Assembly: GCA_032718475.1 (NCBI GenBank)
Contig: JAUCBJ010007472.1
Coordinates: 1 to 34,513, forward strand
Direction of reading: 5' to 3'
DNA from: Nemertoderma westbladi
Lineage: Eukaryota > Xenacoelomorpha > Nemertodermatida > Nemertodermatidae
DNA: 34,513 nt
Below the pieces are notes generated by a model. The model made no database searches, was not told the DNA's origin, and worked only from the letters and a program-made list of their open reading frames with translations. Position numbers and translations under genes: made by a program. The first letter of the stretch is position 1. Each line of letters starts with the position of its first letter. This document shows positions 1 to 9,632 of this stretch, piece by piece.

Positions 1-2246
1 CACTTAGTTACTAAGTCTAATAAATATGCTCTCTTAGTAAGTCTAATAAATATGCTCATTAAGTTAGTAAGTCTAATAAATATGCTCACTAAGTTAGTAA
101 GTCTAATAAATATAATCACTAAGTTACTAAGTCTAATAAAATGATCACTTAGTATGTCTAATAAATATGCTCATTAAGTTACTAAGTCTAATAAAATGAT
201 CACTTAGTATGTCTAATAAATATGCTCATTAAGTTAGTAAGTCTAATAAATATGCTCACTAAGTTACTGAGTCGAATAAATATGTTCACTAAGTTACTAA
301 GTCTAATAAATATACTCACTAAGTTTCTAAGTCTAATAAATATGCTCACAAAGTTAGTAAGTCTAATAAATATACTAACTAAGTTACTAAGTCTAATAAA
401 TATACTCACTAAGTTACTAAGTCTAACAAATATACTCACAAAGTTACTAAGTCTAATAAATATGCTCATTAAGTTACTAAGTCTAATAAATATGCTCATT
501 AAGTTAGTAAGTCTAATAAATATGCTCACTAAGTTACTGAGTCGAATAAATATGTTCAATAAGTTACTAAGTCTAATGAATATACTCACTAAGTTTCTAA
601 GTCTAATAAATATGCTCACAAAGTTAGTAAGTCTAATAAATATACTCACTAAGTTACTGAGTCGAATAAATATGTTCACTAAGTTACTAAGTCTAATAAA
701 TATACTCACTAAGTTTCTAAGTCTAATAAATATGCTCACAAAGTTAGTAAGTCTAATAAATATAATCACTAAGTTACTAAGTCTAATAAATATACTCACT
801 AAGTTACTAAGTCTAATAAATATGCTCATTAAGTTACTAAGTCTAATAAATATGCTCATTAAGTTTGTAAGTCTAATAAATATGCTCACTAAGCTACTGA
901 GTCGAATAAATATGTTCACTAAGTTACTAAGTCTAATAAATATGCTCATTAAGTTACTGAGTCGAATAAATATGTTCACCAAGTTACTAAGTCTAATAAA
1001 TATGTTCACTAAGTTACTAAGTCTAATAAATATGCTCATTAAGTTACTAAGTCGAATAAATATGCTCATTAAGTTTGTAAGTCTAATAAATATGCTCACT
1101 AAGTTTTTTATTCCAATAAACATGCACACTATAAGTTAGTAAGTCTAAAAAATATGCTCACTAAGTTACTAAGTCTAATAAATATGCTCACAAAGTTAGT
1201 AAGTCTAATAAATATACTCACTAAGTTACTAAGTCTAATAAATATACTCACTAAGTTACTAAGTCTAATAAATATACTCACTAAGTTACTAAGTCTAATA
1301 AATATGCTCATTAAGTTAGTAAGTCTAATAAATATGCTCACTAAGTTACTGAGTCGAGTAAATATGTTCACTAAGTTACTAAGTCTAATAAATATACTCA
1401 CTAAGTTACTGAGTCGAATAAATATGTTCACTAAGTTACTAAGTCTAATAAATATACTCACTAAGTTACTAAGTCTAATTAATATACTCACTAAGTTACT
1501 AAGTCTAATAAATATGCTCATTAAGTTACTAAGTCTAATAAATATGCTCATTAAGTTTGTAAGTCTAATAAATATGCTCACAAAGTTTTTTATTCCAATA
1601 AACATGCACACTATAAGTTAGTAAGTCTAAAAAATATGCTCACTAAGTTACTAAGTCTAATAAATATGCTCACAAAGTTAGTAAGTCTAATGAATATACT
1701 CACTAAGTTACTAAGTCTAATAAATATACTCACTAAGTTACTAAGTCTAATAAATATACTCACTAAGTTACTAAGTCTAATAAATATGCTCATTAAGTTA
1801 GTAAGTCTAATAAATATGCTCACTAAGTTACTGAGTCGAATAAATATGCTCATTAAGTTAGTAAGTCTAATAAATATGCTCACTAAGTTACTGAGTCGAA
1901 TAAATATGCCTACTGAAGTTACTAAGTCTAATAAATATGATCACTAAGTTACTGAATCTAATAAATATGCTCACTAAGTTAGTAAATCTTATAAATATAC
2001 TCACCAAGTTACTAAGTCTAATAAATATGCTCACTAAGTTTTTTATTCCAATAAACATGCACACTATAAGTTAGTACGTCTAAAAAATATGCTCAATAAG
2101 TTACTAAGTCTAATAAATATGCTCATTAAGTTACTAAGTCTAATAAATATGCTTAATAAGTTAGTAAGTCTAATAAATATGCTCACTAAGTTACTAAGTC
2201 TAATAAATATGCTCATTAAGTTACAAAGTTTAATAAATATACTTAC
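1..2246. repeat. 30-bp minisatellite, about 75 copies, inside an intron
   Basis: The unit on the plus strand contains CTAATAAATATGCTCACTAA and repeats every 30 bp from the window edge to 2246. On the minus strand (the sense of the neighbouring exons) each unit begins GTGAGTATATTTATTAGACT or a close variant. A variant junction with six Ts followed by ATTCCAATAAACATG recurs at 1101, 1583 and 2036 (482 and 453 bp apart), which shows a higher-order unit of 15-16 monomers. Because 30 is a multiple of three, both strands carry long accidental reading frames. The array lies directly downstream of the exon at 2247-2324 and its first unit (2217-2246) is the start of that intron. The left end is outside the window. 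Confidence 0.95.
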
Positions 2247-2324
2247 TCTGCTTAAGTGTTTCTCCTTGTTGACATCGTGAACAGGACTTTTATTTCGCCT
2301 TAATTCTTCTAAAAGGTATTCCAA
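2247..2324 (-). CDS. Internal exon, coiled-coil protein, myosin-XVIII-like tail (downstream exon)
   Basis: This is a 78-bp, 26-codon exon in phase 0. It is preceded on the minus strand by an acceptor (TTATTTGCAG) and followed by a perfect donor (AGA|GTAAGT). It encodes LEYLLEELRRNKSPVHDVNK and then EKHLSR. Joined in frame after the exon at 2626-2808 it gives ...NKEKRE-LEYLLEELRR..., a continuous charged helix. The QLEE...KRELE pattern followed by an R/K-rich stretch resembles the tail coiled coil of unconventional myosin XVIII; that identification is from family memory, not from a search. The reading frame stays open past the donor into the 30-bp array as far as 2064, so use of a later donor would add in-frame 10-residue repeats. 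Another myosin or a generic coiled-coil protein is possible. Confidence 0.6.
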
Positions 2325-2625
2325 CTGCAAATAATATATAATGATATATTTTTAATATTATATAATAATATGTAATAGTTAACTACAACTACTACTACTA
2401 CTAGGTCGAGCGAGCAACTAAAGCAATGAAATAACGTAATAAATTTCTTTAAACTAAAGTATTATAACATTCCGGGAAGAAGGAGATTTTAGTTGAATCA
2501 TTATCGTTACTCTTTAACTATAATTAACTACCGTTTACAGTTTGTTGTTTAATTAACTAAAGTACTTAACAGCTTTTAGTAATAAATTAACTAAAGTACT
2601 AACAGCTGTTAGGTAATTCACTAAC
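2325..2625 (-). other. Intron (301 bp) containing a LINE 3'-tail scrap
   Basis: The intron runs from the donor GTTAGT (2620-2625, minus) to the acceptor TTGCAG ending at 2325. It separates two phase-0 exons. Its AT-rich body holds a short segment at about 2384-2415 (plus: ACTACTACTACTAGGTCGAG) that matches the 3' end of the LINE fragment at 12231-12260. It is probably the stub of an extremely 5'-truncated retrotransposon insertion on the minus strand. Confidence 0.5.
2384..2415 (-). mobile_element. LINE 3'-end stub with trinucleotide tail
   Basis: The plus-strand string CTACTACTACTACTAGGTCG followed by AGCGAGC is nearly the same as 12238-12258, where it is the 3' terminus of a recognisable LINE reverse-transcriptase fragment. 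On the minus strand it reads GCTCGCTCGACC followed by (TAG)n. Only the extreme 3' end is present, as expected for a severely 5'-truncated copy. The match is short, so a shared microsatellite cannot be fully excluded, but the GTCGAGCGA part is not simple repeat. Confidence 0.45.
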
Positions 2626-2808
2626 TTCTCGCTTTTCTTTATTAACGGCTTTCAATTCCAGCTCCCCTTCCTCCAGTTGGTGTTCCATTACTTTCCATCT
2701 CTTTGAGTTGGCTTCTCTCAGGGCATCTATCTCATTATCTCGACTATCTACCTCGCGAACTAACTGTTTACGCAGTCTCTCGCACTCAACTTCCGACTTT
2801 AATTTGCT
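2626..2808 (-). CDS. Internal exon, coiled-coil protein, myosin-XVIII-like tail (upstream exon)
   Basis: This exon is 183 bp, 61 codons, phase 0 at both ends. On the minus strand it is preceded by a strong acceptor (TTTGTTTGTCTTCCAG|AGC) and followed by GAA|GTTAGT. It encodes SKLKSEVECERLRKQLVREV, then a further 41 residues that include DSRDNEIDALREAN, VMEHQLEE and VNKEKRE. There are no prolines or glycine-rich breaks apart from one glycine, and hydrophobics recur at heptad-like a/d spacing, so this is a coiled coil. DSRDNEI...KVMEHQLEE...KEKRELE is close to what I remember of the myosin-XVIII tail. No motor domain lies in the window, so the remaining exons must be outside it or unrecognised. 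The gene is on the minus strand and its 5' part lies to the right. Confidence 0.65.
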
Positions 2809-3256
2809 CTGGAAGACAAACAAACATGGTTGATTAGACTGGTATGAACGGCAATATATTAATACCTATTATTATTTGGTTTTCAAAAAAATTAAACCCA
2901 AATTTTCAGCCTTCCCAACTTTATTTCCCAACCAATTTTACCATCTTTCATACTGTATGTTCTTCGACAACCTCACATTCAATATAATATTGTATTATAT
3001 GGTATTCTTAATCATAGCATCAACCAGAGACACCGATTACAGTCAATAATAGCAGCCGAAGAAGCAATGAATGGTTTTATGGAACATATTCCATTACTTC
3101 ATATCGATGTTGTTCCAACGCCTGGCTCGCTACCTAGACCATATGGTGTTCTGTTTGGGGACTGACAAGCAGGCAATGGCCGTCCTTCCAGCCGCCGATC
3201 ACCCAGTTGAAAGTCCAGAAAGGTCGTGATCCCGACTGGCATGTTGGTGTATTGAA
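2809..3256. other. Unassigned stretch, upstream intron of the coiled-coil gene
   Basis: This interval holds the polypyrimidine tract and acceptor of the exon ending at 2808, then AT-rich sequence, then from about 3110 a more GC-balanced stretch leading into a 45-bp tandem repeat. I see no exon with convincing splice sites and no RNA gene here. Confidence 0.4.
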
Positions 3257-3391
3257 CCATCCCTTCGCGGCCGAACCATTCCAACCCACCCCACCACCGA
3301 ACCACCCCTTCGCGGCCGAACCATTCCAACCCACCCCACCATCGAACCACCCCTTCGCGGCCGAACCATTCCAACCCATTCCACCACCGAA
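3257..3391. repeat. 45-bp tandem repeat, three copies
   Basis: The unit contains TTCGCGGCCGAACCATTCCA, which occurs at 3264, 3309 and 3354, exactly 45 bp apart. The period is a multiple of three, so plus-strand reading (3207-3428) gives three copies of a 15-residue NHPFAAEPFQPTPPP motif and the minus strand gives WNGSAAKGWF. The array is far more CpG-rich than its surroundings. No splice sites or homology that I recognise support translation. Confidence 0.85.
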
Positions 3392-3720
3392 CCAAATGCC
3401 ATACGCGGGGCATGACTGCCTAATTTAAGAGCTTTAGTTTTAGATATTTTTGATTTGATTAATATAATGATAAATTCAAAGTCCAATATTTCGGCAAAAT
3501 CGACCAAGATACCTATGGTACTGTGTACTGTGGTACTCAATACAACAATAATAATACAGTAATTAATAAATTATTTTTTTTAGTTAAAATCCCCCCTGGA
3601 TACTCCCATGCTGTAAAACATTATTACATTAAATTTTTCGAACCTTTCATCATCTGTACGTAAACACCATAGAATAATATTGATAATGATTCCCTATGTA
3701 AAACCAAGACAATAGATAAG
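3392..3720. other. No recognisable feature
   Basis: AT-rich single-copy-looking sequence with a few short homopolymers. No supported exon, RNA gene or repeat was seen. Confidence 0.5.
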
Positions 3721-3820
3721 CCGTAACGCGACTTTATAAGTAGCCGTAACGCGACTTTGAAAGTCGCGTTACGGCTACTCTGAAAATTAGCCGTAACGCG
3801 ACTTTCCGTAACGCGACTTT
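3721..3820. repeat. CpG-rich CCGTAACGCGACTTT cluster with a perfect 39-nt hairpin
   Basis: CCGTAACGCGACTTT occurs directly at 3721, 3744, 3791 and 3806, and once inverted, within 100 bp. Bases 3740-3758 and 3760-3778 are perfect reverse complements (19-bp arms, one-base centre). The same core (AAAGTCGCGTTACG) is in the centre of the fold-back element at 19844-20222 (about 20032), and a variant is in the related element near 7206-7342. The cluster is therefore probably derived from the centre of that transposon family. Confidence 0.8.
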
Positions 3821-4000
3821 AGCCGTACCGCCACTGCACCCTCGAGACCCACCGTTCAAGCCATTGACATAAACTTTAACTCTTGGTGAAAAAGTTATCG
3901 GATAAATAATCTACAAAATGATTCCATATTTTCTACGAATTGTGATTAAACGAATTCCACTTTTCGGAGTAGGCGCTATCGGTATTGTGAATTTAGTATT

Positions 4001-4345
4001 TGTGGCGCAACGGAGGCGTAGCGAGACCTTCTGGCGCCCAGAGGAATAAAACGGAGATAGTCCCCCATATCTAATAGTATATAACTATACCAAATCAATT
4101 ATACACTAGTCTCATATTATGCACTTATAATATATATATTGAATGGCGAGCGAAGGGAGCAGATAAAATTTTTACATTTTTCGCTTATGACATGTCCTGT
4201 AAAATACTGTATCACAATCCCTGACTTTTCTCTAAATTGTCCTATTTTTAGAAGAATTCCCTGACATTTCAGCGCCCCTGGCTGAGTGCCGCCAGGGGAA
4301 CATCTCCTCGCTCCGGACCCCTTCGCTACGCCTATGTGGCGCAAC
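4001..4345. mobile_element. Candidate small inverted-repeat element with 11-bp flanking direct repeat
   Basis: TGTGGCGCAAC is present at 4001-4011 and 4335-4345. Just inside, AGGCGTAGCGA (4014-4024) is the perfect reverse complement of 4323-4333. This matches a non-autonomous DNA element of about 320 bp. The interior holds another inverted pair around the GCGAGCGAAGG motif near 4145 and CCTCGCTCCGG near 4306. The 11-bp duplication is longer than most cut-and-paste families make, so the exact borders and class are uncertain. The open frame on the minus strand here (GVAKGSGARRCSPGG) looks incidental. Confidence 0.45.
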
Positions 4346-5404
4346 TAAAGTATCAAAGTCAAGAATTTTGGTCAACATTAACTCATTTTATTTCACACTA
4401 CTGAAAATAGTAATATGATAGAATGATATATAGAAGTCAAATTATAATTGATTGCTTGATGGTTTGCTTTCATTTCAACTCGATATTATAACTTGAGACG
4501 GGCCTAGCGGGTCCTTGAAGCAATTCATAAGACAGTACGAGTCAAGTAAAAGCTTTTTGTTCTGTCCGATAAATTAGTGTGAGCGTAGTCCCGGTGTACG
4601 AGCAACTTTCTACACAACTTCAAACTATAATTATTATGTTGTAATCATCTAATGAATTATAACAGCTGTTGCGATTATAGAAGATAGAGAGCAGTTAGCA
4701 AAATTATTATTCTTCTGTTCTGTTGGATAGAGTAGTTGGAGAAGAGTCGAGGTGTATTGATAATATATTGATATGTTGATAATAATAGTTGTCATGAATT
4801 CAATACAATCAATCGCGCCAAAGAGGTAAGACGAAATCGTTCTTATTTTTGTACATTGTAAAGTAGTTGAAAGTGTAAAGTTGTGTGTAAAGTTGTAAAG
4901 TGTAAAGTTGAAATGTTCCAATTTTAAACCGCGATTTAACAATTATATTATTATTATAGCAGAGTACATTTCAGTACAATTAGTAGGCCTACCCAATAGT
5001 ACAACAACACAAACACAACATAGCACAGTGAGTAACCTTGTAGATATTCCCATAGGATTCACTGGGAAGTGGGAAGAGCTATCAGCTGGGGTAATACAAT
5101 ACATTACAAACTTACGACTTAGTAATAAATCAATTCCAGCTCAATTTTCCCATTAAGACTACAAACATCAAAATTCCAGAATTAATTTACGGTTTGTTAT
5201 AAAAAAAAAAGGTTAAGAAGATGAAGCCACCGTTTTTATAGTGGTGCTCCTTGTCTACCAATCAGGCGGCCCTATGGATTCCATCCCCAGAATGAATAGC
5301 ACTGTTTGGGAATGCTTTAAATGTTGCAGCCTAACTCATCCCAAGCCTTCACTCTTGACTGGTCGATAAATGGGTACCAAGGCAACTTGAGAGACAGAGT
5401 CAAG
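4346..5404. other. Unassigned region; contains a dispersed-repeat segment
   Basis: About 4381-4462 (CTCATTTTATTTCACACTAC through TTGATTGCTTGATGG) is recognisably similar to 19494-19570 inside the hAT-type element, so it is dispersed-repeat material. A short open frame at 4908-5156 has an acceptor-like TTATTATTATAG before it, but no donor or homology is recognised. Around 5330-5390 there is sequence leading into the 63-bp array (TTGACTGGTCGATAAATGGG), which may be the end of an older element. No gene can be supported. Confidence 0.4.
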
Positions 5405-6870
5405 GATTTACTGTGGAAAATAACCCATGATGGCAAACAGGTTAGGAAACATAGTGGACGTGTTTACAAGATCACCCATGGTGGTGAACACGCATTCCTT
5501 TAGGAAACAGAGTGGAAGGGTTTACTGTGGAAGATCACCCATGGTGATGAACAGGCATTCCTTTAGGAAACAGGAAAGGTTTACTGTGGAAGATCACCCA
5601 TGGTGGTGAACAGGCATTCCTTTAGGAAACATAGTGGACGTGTTTACAAGATCACCCATGGTGTTGAACAGGCATTCCTTTGGGAAACAGATTGGAAGGG
5701 ATAACTGTGGAGCATCACCCATGGTGGTGAACAGGCATTCCTTTAGGAAACAGAGTGGAAGGGTTTACTGTGTAAGATCACCCATGATGGTGAACAGGCA
5801 TTCCTTTAGGAAACGTAGTGGATGTGTTTACAAGATCACCCATGGTGGACGGTGGTGAACAGGCACTCATTTAGGAAACATAGTGGACGTGTTTACAAGA
5901 TCACCCATGGTGGTGAACAGGCATTCCTCTAGGAAACAGAGTGGTAGGGTTTACTGTGGAAGATCACCCATGGTGATGAACAGGCATTCCTTTGGGAAAC
6001 AAAGTGGAATGGTTTACTGTGGAAGATCACCCATGGTGGTGAACAGGCATTCCTTTAGGAAACATAGTGGACGTGTTTACAAGATCACCCATGGTGATGA
6101 ACAGGCATTCCTTTGGGAAACAAAGTGGAATGGTTTACTGTGTAAGATCACCCATGATGGTGAACAGGCATTCCTTTAGGAAACGTAGTGGATGTGTTTA
6201 CAAGATCACCCATGGTGGACGGTGGTGAACAGGCACTCATTTAGGAAACATAGTGGACGTGTTTACAAGATCACCCATGGTGGTGAACAGGCATTCCTCT
6301 AGGAAACAGAGTGGTAGGGTTTACTGTGGAAGATCACCCATGGTGATGAACAGGCATTCCTTTTGGAAACAGAGTAGAATGGTTTACTGTGGAAGATCAC
6401 CCATGGTGGTGAACAGGCATTCCTTTTGGAAACAGAGTAGAAGGCATTTACTGTGGAAGATCACCCATGGTGGTGAACAGGCATTCCTTTGGGAAACAGA
6501 TTGGAAGGGTTTACTGTCGAAGATCACCCATGGTGGTGAACAGGCATTCCTTTAGGAAACATAGTGGACGTGTTTACAAGATCACCCATGGTGGTGAACA
6601 TGCATTCCTTCTGGAAACAGAGTAGAATGGTTTACTGTGGAAGATCACACATGGTGGTGAACACTGAACAGGCATTCCTTCTGGAAACAGAGTAGAATGG
6701 TTTACTGTGGAAGATCACCCATGGTGGTGAACAGGCATTCCTTTAGGAAACATAGTGGACGTGTTTACAAGATCACCCATGGTGGTCAACAGGCATTCCT
6801 TTTGGAAACACAGTGGAAGGGTTTACTGTGGAATATCACCCATGGTGCGTGGTGAACAGACATTCCTTGG
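5405..6870. repeat. 63-bp minisatellite, about 23 copies
   Basis: The unit contains AAGATCACCCATGGTGGTGA followed by ACAGGCATTCCTTTAGGAAAC. Two main variants alternate irregularly: one with CAGAGTGGAAGGGTTTACTG and one with CATAGTGGACGTGTTTACAA. A block with an extra GTGGACG insertion recurs about 370 bp apart (near 5811-5880 and 6181-6250), which indicates segmental duplication inside the array. The period is a multiple of three, so one frame reads as degenerate 21-residue repeats (MVVNRHSFRKQSGRVY). Stops interrupt it repeatedly and it is not supported as a protein. Confidence 0.92.
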
Positions 6871-7495
6871 CATAAGGAGCATAAGATTAGACTACTCGTA
6901 ACAAAAACACTCGCTGAATTAAAAATGTTAAACGAAAGTAAATAGAACAGGTTACAGTGTAATTATGGCTACCAATTAAAGTCACACCAAAATTGATGAT
7001 AATTTCACCAAGAAAATTATATTACACCAATTGTAATAATGTTACCCTAAAAACAGTTTTCAACACCAAATAAAATGAAGTCACCCCAAAATATAATTAT
7101 TCAAACACCAAAATAAATTTTTCAACACCAAAAAAATTATTCACACCAAAATAAATGACAACCTACAAAATAAATACAAATTTTCCCAAAATAAATATAA
7201 ATATGTAGTACAAAACAAAGACCAAGAATTTTTACTGCCCGTTCTATACAAAACAAAGATAGGTAAAGTCGAGTTAGGTCCCAAAGAGCGTTAGGTCCCA
7301 TTGCCATTTAAAGATAATTGGATCTTTGGTCTTTATTTTGTATTCTTTGTTTTGCTTTGTTTTGTTTTGGATCGTCGGTATAATATGATTAAACATTTTG
7401 TTTGATTTATGGAAATATAATAAATTAATTTGTATAAATAAATTTTCCATAAAATATTTGGTGCTGGAAGAATTTTCGGTTGACAAGGAATTATT
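6871..7495. repeat. Decayed, inverted relative of the 21-bp array, with a fold-back scrap inside
   Basis: From about 6985 to 7190 the sequence repeats CACCAAAATAAAT and ATTATTCACACCAAA at 20-30 bp spacing. On the minus strand this reads ATTTTGGTGTGAATAATT, which resembles the unit of the array at 7496-9020 (GTTTTTGGGGGATGAATAAT) but in the opposite orientation. At 7206-7342 an inverted-repeat scrap intervenes (see its own entry). 7343-7495 is AT-rich leading sequence to the regular array. Confidence 0.55.
7206..7342. mobile_element. Small degraded fold-back element, relative of 19844-20222
   Basis: TAGTACAAAACAAAGACCA at the left and GGTCTTTATTTTGTA at the right are inverted relatives of the termini of the 379-bp element at 19844-20222 (ACTACAAAACAAAGACCAA). 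The centre also matches: AAAGTCGAGTTAGGTCCCAA and GCGTTAGGTCCCATTGCCAT are shared with 20030-20098. The outer GGGTGAC of the intact element is missing and no target duplication is clear. Confidence 0.6.
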
Positions 7496-9020
7496 TTAGG
7501 GAGATTGAATAATTGTTTTTGGGGGATGAATAATTGTTTTTGGGGGATGAATAATTGTTTTTGGGGGATGAACAATTGTTTTTGGGGGTAGAATAATTGT
7601 TTTTGGGGGATGAATAATTGTTTTTGGGGGATGAATAATTGTTTTTGGGGGATTAATAATTGTTTTTGGGGGATGAATAATTGTTTTTGGGGGATGAACA
7701 ATTGTTTTTGGGGGTAGAATAATTGTTTTTGGGGGATGAATAATTGTTTTTGGGGGATGAACAATTGTTTTTGGGGGATGAATAATTGTTTTTGGGGGAT
7801 GAATAATTGTTTTTGGGGATGAACAATTGTTTTTGGGGGTGGAATAATTGTTTTTGGGGGATGAATAATTGTTTTTGGGGGATGAACAATTGTTTTTGGG
7901 GGATGAATAATTGTTTTTGGGGGATGAATAATTGTTTTTGGGGGATGAATAATTGTTTTTGGGGGATGAACAATTGTTTTTGGGGGATGAATAATTGTTT
8001 TTGGGGGATGAACTTTAATTGTTTTTGGGGGATGAATAATTGTTTTTGGGGGATGGATGAATAATTGTTTTTGGGGGATGAACAATTGTTTTTGGGGGAT
8101 GAATAATTGTTTTTGGGGGATGAATAATTGTTTTTGGGGGATGAATAATTGTTTTTGGGGGATGAATAATTGTTTTTGGGGGATGAATAATTGTTTTTGG
8201 GGGATGAATAATTGTTTTTGGGGGATGAATAATTGTTTTTTGGGGATGAATAATTGTTTTTGGGGGATGAATAATTGTTTTTGGGGGATGAATACTTGTT
8301 TTTGGGGGATGAACAATTATTGTTTTTGGGGATGAATAATTGTTTTTGGGGGATGAATAATTGTTTTTGGGGGATGAATAATTGTTTTTGGGGGATGAAT
8401 AATTGTTTTTGGGGTTGAATAATTGTTTTTGGGGGATGAATACTTGTTTTTGGGGGTTGAATGATTGTTTTTGGGGGATGAACAATTATTGTTTTTGGGG
8501 ATGAATTATTGTTTTTGGTGGATGAATAATTGTTTTTTGGGGATGAATAATTGTTTTTGGGGGATGAATAATTGTTTTTTGGGGATGAATAATTGTTTTT
8601 GGGGGATGAATAATTGTTTTTGGGGTTGAATAATTGTTTTTGGGGGATGAATACTTGTTTTTGGGGGTTGAATGATTGTTTTTGGGGGATGAACAATTAT
8701 TGTTTTTGGGGATGAATTATTGTTTTTGGAGGATGAATAATTGTTTTTGGTGGATGAATAATTGGTTTTGGGGGATGAATAATTGTTTTTGGGGGATGAA
8801 TAATTGTTTTTGGGGGATGAATAATTGTTTTTGGGGTATGAATAATTGTTTTTGGGGTTGAATAATTGTTTTTGGGGGATGAATAATTGTTTTTGGGGTT
8901 GAATAATTGTTTTTGGGGGATGAATACTTGTTTTTGGGGGTTGAATGATTGTTTTTGGGGGATGAACAATTATTGTTTTTGGGGATGAATTATTGTTTTT
9001 GGTGGATGAATAATTGTTTT
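7496..9020. repeat. 21-bp minisatellite, about 70 copies
   Basis: The unit is GGGGATGAATAATTGTTTTT plus one G, with variants ACAATT, TTGAA and TACTT. The 21-bp period keeps frames open on both strands (plus MNNCFWG; minus FIPQKQL, HPPKTII, SSPKNNY), giving several overlapping frames of up to 347 codons that are artefacts of the period. A higher-order block with GATGAATACTTG, GTTGAATGATTG and GAACAATTATTG recurs near 8289, 8429, 8649 and 8921. The right edge (9021-9180) decays into looser TTTGGTGTGAAAT-like sequence. Confidence 0.95.
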
Positions 9021-9632
9021 TGGTGAGAAAGATATTCAAAATTGGATAATGTAAATTGGTGCATGAAAAAAAATATATTTATTATGAAATTTGGTATATT
9101 TTATATTTGGTAATTATATTAATATATTTATTATAATTTTTTTGGTGTGAAATCATCTAATTTGGGGTGGCATTATATCTAGAGTAATCAGCTGATATTG
9201 GCGTCGATTTTCCCACGGAGAGGGATGAATTTTGATTGCGTCCCCCCCAAATAATTGGACGTTATGTTACAGTGCTGTTGATAATGATAATCTCCGTTGT
9301 ATGATAAATATCTGTTTCGAGAAGATTTTCTGCGCCCAAACTGACATGTAAACGTGCTGGGAAGAGTCCCGTAACTCAATATAAAATACCAGGTCGTCTG
9401 CGAATAATAATAATTCACTTGCGATAAAGCTGGATATCTTGCGATTTACAATATAAATAAGAAAGGAATGAGACTAGCTTGGAGGACTTTAATATTTAAC
9501 TCTTTCGTCGCGGTTTGACGTTCTCTATTGATACTATCTCTAAGGTACGAGATGCAACAGTAGAACTATAATTAGTTCCTCGGAAATTATAAATATATTT
9601 ATAAATAACAAAAACTATTAAATACTCTATTA
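9021..9632. other. Decayed array edge and 3' flank of the ketohexokinase gene
   Basis: 9021-9180 is AT-rich with degenerate ATTTGGT motifs that look like ageing array units. 9181-9632 is unremarkable; short frames here have no recognisable content. The 3' untranslated region of the kinase gene should lie in 9400-9632, but I saw no perfect AATAAA on the minus strand. Confidence 0.4.

Noticed and set aside
200-1947. Open frames with IFIRLSNLVS or INMLTKLLSL repeats
   Set aside because: Artefact of the 30-bp intronic minisatellite. The only part with possible relevance is the read-through from the exon at 2247, reported as a finding.
1-2246. CRISPR-like regular repeats in several arrays
   Set aside because: These are head-to-tail tandem repeats with no unique spacers, in a eukaryotic context with no cas genes.
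3740-3778. Hairpin as a transcription terminator or small RNA gene
   Set aside because: Bacterial-type terminators do not apply, no tRNA or other RNA fold is recognised, and the motif is repeated and linked to a transposon family.
4908-5156. Plus-strand frame with VDIPIGFTGKWEELSAG, preceded by an acceptor-like TTATTATTATAG
   Set aside because: It could be an exon, but there is no donor, no partner exon and no family that I recognise; evidence is too thin for a gene call.
7496-9020. TTTTTGGGGG units resembling ciliate telomere repeats
   Set aside because: The G/T run is only part of a 21-bp unit with ATGAATAATTG; it is not a pure telomeric repeat and lies inside the sequence with genes on both sides.
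7333-9039. Open frames of up to 347 codons rich in FIPQKQL, HPPKTII or SSPKNNY
   Set aside because: Three overlapping minus frames and several plus frames are all open because the unit is 21 bp; this is a period artefact.
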